The position numbers and the translations under genes were made by a program. Below are positions 56,848 to 64,000 of a DNA stretch of 64,000 nucleotides, in pieces. This stretch comes from Tomocerus qinae (Eukaryota > Arthropoda > Collembola > Entomobryomorpha > Tomoceridae): the NCBI GenBank assembly GCA_020055645.1, contig CM034546.1:139583875-139647874 (forward strand), in the 5' to 3' direction. Every line of letters begins with the position of its first letter. The stretch's first letter is position 1. The notes below the pieces were generated by a model. It worked only from the letters and a program-made list of their open reading frames with translations. It was not told the origin of the DNA and did not search any database.

Positions 56848-57125
56848 CACCAAGATGCCTCCATTACAAGGTGAAGACATAGAGGGGTATTCCCCGAGTT
56901 TGCACCCAATTCGAATTCTACCTATACAGCCAAAGAGAAGTAAGCACCCAAGCCGAAAGTAACCATGGTTATTTGGTTTGGGTGCCTACCTCTCTGTGGT
57001 AGAAAGTAAATACGGATTGGGTGCAAAAATCCGGGAAACCTCTATGTCTTCACCTTGTACTGGAGTTGATATTAAACAAATGCGTTACTATAGAGTGACA
57101 AATTCGAGGCATCTTGAGTGTCACT
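56848..57125. mobile_element. MITE family D copy
   Basis: The arms AAGATGCCTCCATTACAAGG and the complement of AAGATGCCTCGAATTTGTCA, with 'gaagacatagagg' and 'gcacccaa' subterminal motifs, define the ends. The right end keeps a 35-bp segment lost from the left. 57,126-57,580 after it shows no gene. Confidence 0.72.
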
Positions 57126-57586
57126 ATAGCCAACTGTATTGGATCTAATATAGATCTATATAGATCCAACTGAAGTACAGCTTAAAGTACTCATACATGG
57201 AAATCTTACTAAGAAAATATAATTTCTCATGAACAAAAGATAGGCCATCCTCAATTTTAATAAATCAAATAAAGAGTGCTTTAAGCTATTTAGGAAAAAA
57301 GTTTTGTCCAAATAATTTTATGCGAAGGCTCATTTTTGTATATTTGAACGCATCGGATATGAAAATCCTATGGGTTTAAATGGCAAAATGAATTTTATTG
57401 TAACAGCAATATTTCGTTAATGAAAAATAGGCCATCTCTAGTTTGTTGTCACGATATGCCTAAGCGTATCCACGTAAAGGGGGAAAAGTCTCATGCTAAT
57501 ATTTTTATGCGAAGGCATTAATTAATGTAGCCCAATGTAAACAAGTTAACCTATAGAACCCTTTACCATTTGTTTCAGTTTAAAAT

Positions 57587-58697
57587 AAAAACCTACGGCA
57601 AGCCGTAACAGAAGCTCGCCTGAGTGAAGGGGACCGTGTACACAGTTTTAGTAGAATAATAGAAATAGGTTTATTTTCATATCTATTGGTTAATATTCAG
57701 TATCAAAATCAAAATTTACGAATGTTGACCATCAAAGTCAACAGAAAACCAAAGCAGATTAACATTGACTATGAAAATCAACAGAAAATCAAAATTGATT
57801 AATGTTGACTATGAAAATCAACAGAAAATCAAAATTGTTAATGTTGACTATGAAAATCAACAGAAAATTAAAATTGTTAACGTTGACTATGAAAATCAAC
57901 AGAAAATTAAAATTGATTAATGTTGACTTTGAAAATCAACAGAAAATCAAAATAGGTAATTGCTGACTATGAAAATCAACAGCAAATCAAAATAGATAAT
58001 TATTGACTATGAAAATCAACAGAAAATCAAGATTTCATTAATGTTGACTTTGAAAGTCAGCAGAAAAACAGAAGTGATTAATGTTGACTATGAAGATCAG
58101 CAGAAAAACAGAAGTGATTAATGTTGACTATGAAAATCAGCAGAAAAACAAAATTGTTTAATGCTAACTATGAAAATCAACAGAAAATCGAAAGTGATTA
58201 ATGTTGACTATGAAAAGCAACAGAAATTCAAAATTGATTAATGTTGGCTATCATAATAGAAAGCAATTCGAAAAATATAAATTTAACTATCTATTTGCAT
58301 ATAAATGAGAAATAGATTTATTTCCGTCCTATAATAGGTATTTTTCGGTTTTATTTACTTCATTATAAAATCTTAAATTTGGTCGAAGCGGCATTTAATA
58401 TTTTGTACTATCCCGCTAACAATCCATAGGAAGCACATTTAAACATTTAAGGTCCATTTAATGCCAAATTTTCATTTTGACTATCAAAATGAAGACAAAG
58501 TGTGCGCGCGTCATCTCAGCAACCTGTGGACCAATGTGGCCCATTTTCAATAGGCTTTGTCACAGGTCCATAGGCAATGTTTTTGCCAAGTGTAGTTGAA
58601 TTCCATCAATGACTTCAAAAGTTATCGTGTAAACGGACGGACACACGGACGGACGGACTGTGCGATTCTATAAGCTGCCTTATCAGGCGAGCTAAAA
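57587..58697 (+). mobile_element. Helentron/DINE-1-like element, full copy
   Basis: From 'aaaacctacggcaagccgta' to 'ttatcaggcgagctaaaa'. The core has about 14 units of 'gttgactatgaaaatcaacagaaaatcaaaattgattaat'-type 36-38 bp repeat. The 3' part has the GGAC microsatellite and the hairpin AGCTGCCT-TATC-AGGCgAGCT. No open frame. Confidence 0.65.
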
Positions 58698-59158
58698 TAC
58701 AGTTAATTAAACAGGCCAATTACTATCAGACTGAGAGAGACTAACACTGATTTTAGCTCGCCTGAATAGGCAGCTTATAGAATCGCACAGTCCGTCCGTC
58801 CGTCTGTTTACACGATAACTTTTGAAGACATTGATGGATTTCAACTAAACTTGGCAAAAACATTGCCTATGGACCTGTGACAAAGCCTATTGAAAATGGG
58901 CCACATTGGTCCATAGGTTGCTGAGATGCCGCGCGCTCACTTTGTCTTCATTTTAATAGTCAAAATGAAAATGTGACATTAAATGGACATTAAAAGTTCA
59001 AATGTGCTTCCTATGGATTGTTAGCGTTATAGTACAAAATATTAAATGCCACTTCGACAAAATTTAAGATTTTATAATAAATTCAATAAAACTGGAAAAT
59101 ACATATTATAGGACGAAAATAAATCTATTTCGAATTTATATGCAAATAGATAGTTAAA

Positions 59159-61312
59159 GAACCAAATCTGATTTCCGCGGTGACCCCGGCCCCACAGCCA
59201 TAAAATTTGAATATAAATTAGATCAGGGGTACTCGGCCCCAGATATTTCAATAGTGACGTCATATTTTCAAAATTCTGGGCTATAGCAACACGATTTTTT
59301 ATTTTAGAAATGGGTAACGACAAGGGACGAACTTGCTTGGTGTACACATACTATACCAATGTGTTTCGAACGTAACTATGACAGTCCCTCCCCCTTTAGG
59401 TTAAGTCAATAGGATGTTTTGCTCTCTTTCTGCAGCCAGTTTGAACAGGAAAACTAAGTGCAGGCCCATGGAGGATCAGCGGCTCTATCCGTGACCACGG
59501 ACTTTTTCTCAGCTAAAAGCAAACTGAATGCACCCACATCTCAAACTGGCTGCAGAAAGATGCTGAAATTAAGTAGTTAATTGGCATTACCCAAGGCTTT
59601 ACCTAACATACATTACCAAGATGCGTCGATTTTGTTGTTCTAGTAACGCATTTTACATCAACACACTACAAGGTGAAGACATAGGAGGCGTTTTCCTGAT
59701 TTTTGCACAATTTGTATTTCACTTACTACCACAGGGAAGTAGGCACCCCACTCAACCAAATAATCATTGTTACTTGGTCTTAGGTGCTTACATCTCTGTG
59801 ACATCATATGTAGAATTCCAATCGGGAGCAAAATCAGGGAATATCCCTCTATGCCTTCACCTTGTAATGGAGGCGTCTTAGCTCTTTGTTAACCGCTAAA
59901 AATGGTGATAGTAGTTATAAGGAAAACTTCACATTTTTGTCTCTCACTTGAGGTTATAAAAACCCAAAGTACACAAACATTTGATTTCAACCGATGATAT
60001 TTTCAAACGATGTCGAACAAAATAATGTGAAATATTCCTTATAACTGTAGAATAGGTTTTAAAAAAGAATTTTTAATTTACTGTAGAACTAGTGGTCTCA
60101 GGGAATTTCCAAAAAAGTATCTCGATTCATATTTACCCTCTATCATAATTTTTGCTGGTCACCTAGCAACATCCCCATTTGTGGCAAGAACAAAAGTGAT
60201 GTGACAAAAGGCAATTTCATTCTTGAAGAACCGATTTTTTTGCAACCACGATTGAGGGGATATTCCCCTTTGTCCCCTGCAGTTTCCTGTTTCTTGAGCA
60301 TGAAATTGCCTCAACCCTTGTCGTTGTCCTCTTCAATCTAAAATTTTACCTACCTTGGCACTTGGTACACATTTTACACAGGGCTGTAAAAGCCTTCATC
60401 AAAACCCCCATTTACGAAAACGAATTTTTGTGATTCGATTTCGTTCGATTCGAAGGAAAGAAAGAAGACTGAAAAAGGAAAAAGATAACAATGAATAGAT
60501 GCGGGTTTTGCATTTTTGTCAAAATATTATGAATTTAATAGTAATTCGTATTTTGGGAATTTTGCTGCGAGCTTCCGAATCTGAAAACTATTTTTGGTTG
60601 CAAACCTCAAAGTGCTGAGAAATTGATGTGTAAATGTTTTACAATCAAAAACCAGACACTGTTTTGACAATTCCAATTTATCATGGAACTAATCAAAAAC
60701 AATTTACAAAATGCCGATTTTACACACTTGATTATTATAAGCACTCAAAATTAGACAGACAGACAAGCGGCGTAGGCATAAAGTAGACTCCGCTGGTTAA
60801 AAAAGCAATTTTGATGACATCAATAATGTTGACACAAACAGCAGAGAAAGGATTGTTTCATATTAGATGTCCATAGTTACCACCATAGAGAACCTTATCA
60901 GATATGACGTCATACTCTATGGTAGCAAAGAAAGTAGCATAAAAATCGAAAAACGTTCTTCCGGTTGCTGAAACGTCGAAAGTAGGAAGTGCAGCACGCT
61001 GGATTTTGCATATGTTGTGCTCCAATATATAATCAATTGTGCCCCCGAATTTCATATCTTTTGGAGTTTGCAGTATATCGTTTTTATACCGAATGCTTTA
61101 AGAAATTTTTATTTCCCTATTAATTACATGCAAAAAACGTGCCTACAAAATAATTAATATCTCTCGTTTGGGAGGGTGCAGCACTCTGGTTCTTACATGT
61201 TTTGAAAATAAGGAATTAAATCTACCCCTCAGCAAAATTTCAACTTCATATTCCTTTGCAGTCCCTATTTTAAGATAGGGCCGAATATTACACAAAAATG
61301 TGGATTTCGTCC
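59159..61312. mobile_element. 2.15-kb insertion of unknown type
   Basis: Defined by interrupting the inverted Helentron-like copy. It begins gaaccaaatctgatttccgc and ends gtggatttcgtcc; these are only weakly inverted. It contains a MITE D copy (59,619-59,885), a fold-back (TTTCTGCAGCCAGTTTGA at 59,429 and complement near 59,540), and AT-rich sequence 59,900-61,300 with no recognised gene. Confidence 0.5.
59619..59885. mobile_element. MITE family D copy
   Basis: Left arm AAGATGCGTCGATTTTGTTG..TACAAGGTGAAGACATAGG; right arm ..CCTCTATGCCTTCACCTTGT followed by AATGGAGGCGTCTT. The right terminus is shorter than the left. The frame 59,621-59,881 across it is fortuitous. Confidence 0.72.
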
Positions 61313-62000
61313 TTTATATTTTTCGAATTCCATTATGATAGCCAACATTAATCAATTTTGATTTTCTGTTGATTTTCATACTCAACATTAATAAATTTTG
61401 ATTTTCTGTTGCTTTTCATAGCCAACATGATTAAATTTTGATTTTCTGTTGCTTTTCATAGTCAACATTAAACAATTTTGATTTTCTGTTGATTTCCATA
61501 TTCAACATTAATAAATTTTGATTTTCTATAGATTTTCATAGTCAACAATTATCTATTTTGATTTTCTGTTGATTTCCATATTCAACATTGATAAATTTTG
61601 ATTTTCTATAGATTTTCATAGTCAACAATTATCTATTTTGATTTTCTGTTGATTTTCATAGTCAACATTAATCTATTTTGATCTTCTGTTGATTTTCATT
61701 GTCAGGATTAATCTATTTTGAGTTTCTGTTGATTTTCATAGTCAACGTTAATCTGCTTTGATTTTCTATTGACTTTGATGGTCAACATTCATACATTTTG
61801 ACTTTGATGGTCAACATTCATACATTTTGACTTTGATGTTCAACATTCATACATTTTGACTTTGATACTCAATATTAACCAATAAATATGAAAATAAACC
61901 TGTTTCTATTATTCTATTAAAACTGTGTACACGGTCCCCTTCACTCAGGCGAGCTTCTGTTACGGCTTGCCGTAGGTTTTTCGACTATGGACTTGACCAC

Positions 62001-62350
62001 CAGTGTTGTACATTTGACCACTTTTTTGCATTTTGACCTGGGTCAAAGTGGTCAAAATCTACAAAATATCAGTATACAGCTACTTAGGTTAGCAAATAAA
62101 ATTTAAAATATTTAGACAATTAAATATGGCCTAAAACCAATGAAACACTATTCTACTAACATCAGACTACAAAATAACACTCTCTAATCATTTTTATATT
62201 CGTTATTTACTGTTGCAGTAAAAGCTACCTGGGGGTCTCAATTAACCCCAAAAAGGCATTTTGTCCATTATGACCGCTTTTTGAGTGTATTTTGACCGGG
62301 CCATTTTGACCATTATGACCACTAGTGGTTTTAACCACTGCACAACACTG
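62001..62350. mobile_element. hAT-type MITE
   Basis: Ends CAGTGTTGTACATTTGACCA and the complement of CAGTGTTGTGCAGTGGTTAA. Flanks TTGACCAC (61,993-62,000) and TTGGCCAC (62,351-62,358) match 7 of 8. Subterminal 'ggtcaaa.tggtcaaaat' repeats fold back. Confidence 0.85.
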
Positions 62351-62737
62351 TTGGCCACTACATATGACGCAAAATCCGATTTAGTGGTTTTATTGTCACA
62401 CTAGTTGTTATCACCCACCTTTCCTCGTGGAATATAACACCATAATTTACGTGTAATTTATTTCAATTTATTTCACTTTTTTCATTATTTTTACTTTTTA
62501 AGAAAAAATAATCGAGAAGTGATAAAAATGCCAACCCTGAAAACATTAGATTAATAATGACTATGACATAAAAAGCTATACCAAAAATATATAACATGTT
62601 TGAACATATATCTGTCATGTGAAAATAATTATGTCAACAAAAATATCACTCGAGCCCCTCGCCTACATGTACCCTTTGTTGACTACTGCTAAAATCTTTT
62701 ATAAAAAACTGCCAATTCTTTTACGCGAAAACAGCCA

Positions 62738-62837
62738 NNNNNNNNNNNNNNNNNNNNNNNNNNNNNNNNNNNNNNNNNNNNNNNNNNNNNNNNNNNNNNN
62801 NNNNNNNNNNNNNNNNNNNNNNNNNNNNNNNNNNNNN
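62738..62837. other. Assembly gap (100 N)
   Basis: Exactly 100 N, the usual placeholder for a join of unknown length. Sequence on the two sides may not be truly adjacent or in true relative orientation. Confidence 0.97.
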
Positions 62838-63458
62838 TGTTCACCAGCCAAATAAGAATATCAATAAAAAATTTCACCCATTGAACATAAAACGTCACAT
62901 AAAAGAAACGCTGAACATGCTAAACACAAAATAAAAAACTTTCAGTACTTAAATTATAAACAATTTAGAAAGATTGACAGTTTAACACAATTTGTACAAT
63001 ATGGAAATGTATTTTGAAACAATATTATGCAATACGCATTTACTAATTGATTTCTTATTCTTGTGCAAATTTGAGTTGTTTTAAGCTGTCTTAAAATTGA
63101 CATTTTTGTACAACTGTAAATGTTTTTGACATGTGTTAAAATTGAATCTTCTCATTCTTGAATTTTATGAAAAGATTAGGACCGCATCAAAAATGTATTT
63201 TTTAAAAATTGTTTTCCAGTTTTCTGAGTTTTTAGTATAACTAATCAATTTTTCTGTGATGACAAGTTGTTATGACAACCATTTGCATAATTTTCGGTTT
63301 ATTGAGTACGGAACTTCGTCTAAATTATGCATCTTCTGAAAAGGTTAGCCCGATAGGACTTGACCTCGAGTATGAATGGGTTAGTCTGCCGCCTTCACCA
63401 ATTATTAAATTGGGGGTGTAAGTAGCATCTTTTGCTATTCGTAAGGCAAAACTAGAAA

Positions 63459-63671
63459 ATGAGCCAGAACAAAAGCATTTTATTGGAAGAGTACAGTAGA
63501 TGTGCGAATGGGCTACTGCTGCCCCTATTTCCTTATTACGAGAGTAACTGGAGCAATTACTTTCGGGCCTCGCTTTACTTCGTGGCTCTGCTCTACTGCT
63601 TCATAGGGATTGCAATTATCGCCGACGTGTTCATGGGCTCTATTGAGAAAATCACGAGCAAGACCAAAAAG
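63459..63671 (+). CDS. Na+/Ca2+ exchanger N-terminal exon (TM1 region)
   Basis: The ATG at 63,459 opens a frame with CANGLLLPLFPYYESNW, ASLYFVALLYCFIGIAIIAD (first membrane helix) and VFMGSIEKITSKTKK. In NCX proteins the same order occurs (..GV.LP.W.P, yFvA..Y.FlGvsIIADrFM.sIEvITSq). The coding part probably ends at 63,671 (AAG|GCAGGA, a GC-type donor); beyond it the frame leaves the family. It sits on the strand opposite to the other NCX exons, across the N gap. Either it is the true first coding exon of that gene placed in the wrong orientation, or part of a second, divergent NCX gene. Confidence 0.8.
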
Positions 63672-63894
63672 GCAGGAATACATTTATTTCTTTGCATCAA
63701 TCAAACTATAATATAAACGCAAAGTCGGACATGCGCGTAAAAAATTCCGTATGTGTATCCGGGTCGGTTACCGTCAAGGTTTGTACGTATGAGATTTTCG
63801 ACGGTCTGCTCTTAAACCAATGACGAATTTTAACACACTGACCAAAATGTTGTGCTGGAGAGTACTAAAGTAGTAAATATTGTACTTCGTAACT

Positions 63895-63945
63895 TCACTA
63901 GCTTTGTTTAGTACAGGGCTTGGACCCTGTTACCGGTTAGTTTAA
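63895..63945 (+). repeat. End of a family-B repeat
   Basis: CTAGCTTTGTTTAGTACAGG, GCTTGGACCCTGTTACCGGTTA is the terminal hairpin motif of family B, with a few changes. The body that should precede it is not recognisable, so it is an end fragment. 63,700-63,890 shows no gene. Confidence 0.6.
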
Positions 63946-64000
63946 TTATATTATTTTAAACTAGCTGCACACCTAGCACAACGTGTTAGGCAAATGTGGA

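Larger units (their letters stand above)
58750..61983 (-). mobile_element. Helentron/DINE-1-like element, inverted copy, interrupted
   Basis: In the minus direction the copy runs from 61,983 (acctacggcaagccgtaaca) to 58,750 (..caggcgagctaaaa). It is cut by a 2.15-kb insertion at about 59,159-61,312: 'tagttaaa' before it and 'ttatatttttcg' after it are contiguous in the intact copy at 58,265-58,300. It faces the copy at 57,587-58,697 tail to tail, about 52 bp apart. Confidence 0.65.

Noticed and set aside
62619..62898. Frames running through the N block
   Set aside because: They are open only because N codons are read as unknown.

Overview
The window is nuclear DNA from an invertebrate animal. 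It is AT-rich, its genes are split by GT-AG introns, and most of it is transposable elements nested inside one another. Two animal genes anchor this reading. One is a complete six-exon gene for the 40-kDa huntingtin-associated protein (HAP40/F8A) on the + strand (24,420-36,795). The other is the C-terminal part of an SLC8/Calx-type Na+/Ca2+ exchanger (NCX) on the - strand (51,835-40,213). I cannot assign a phylum from the sequence alone.

Layout. 0-2.5 kb: a 20-bp satellite, a small hAT-type MITE, and one exon of a glycosyltransferase-like protein with a DAD motif (possible horizontal transfer). 2.8-8.5 kb: nested Helentron/DINE-1-like repeats, a broken tyrosine-recombinase gene interrupted by a MITE, and a 1.1-kb repeat (family B) carrying another MITE. 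8.5-10.4 kb: two different LINE reverse-transcriptase fragments joined end to end. 10.9-17.3 kb: a decayed LTR retrotransposon with hairpin repeats, a gag, protease remnants and one likely 3' LTR. 17.3-24.3 kb: further repeats, including a 1.16-kb non-autonomous hAT element with a perfect 8-bp target duplication.

24.4-36.8 kb: HAP40, whose six exons join in phase to a 328-residue protein. Its introns hold MITEs, a 61-bp minisatellite, a CR1/L2-like LINE and a family-B copy. 37-40 kb: MITEs. 40.2-51.8 kb: the NCX exons (linker, CBD1, CBD2, TM6-10). Their introns hold a MITE split by a tandem TIR element with a 9-bp target duplication, 30- and 31-bp minisatellites, and a TIR element carrying a FLYWCH zinc finger.

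52.8-54.9 kb: a 2.1-kb DNA transposon with TIRs and a broken DDE-type transposase. 55-62.4 kb: MITEs and two Helentron-like elements in inverted orientation. A 100-N assembly gap lies at 62,738-62,837, and just beyond it is an NCX first-TM exon on the + strand, opposite to the rest of NCX.

The most notable points are these. The NCX alpha-2 repeat has Thr where NCX1 has the ion-binding Asp814. NCX orientation conflicts across the gap. The window also offers many datable, TSD-defined nested insertions. I found no RNA gene and no CRISPR array that I could support. Nothing here makes a multi-gene system; the genes appear functionally unrelated.
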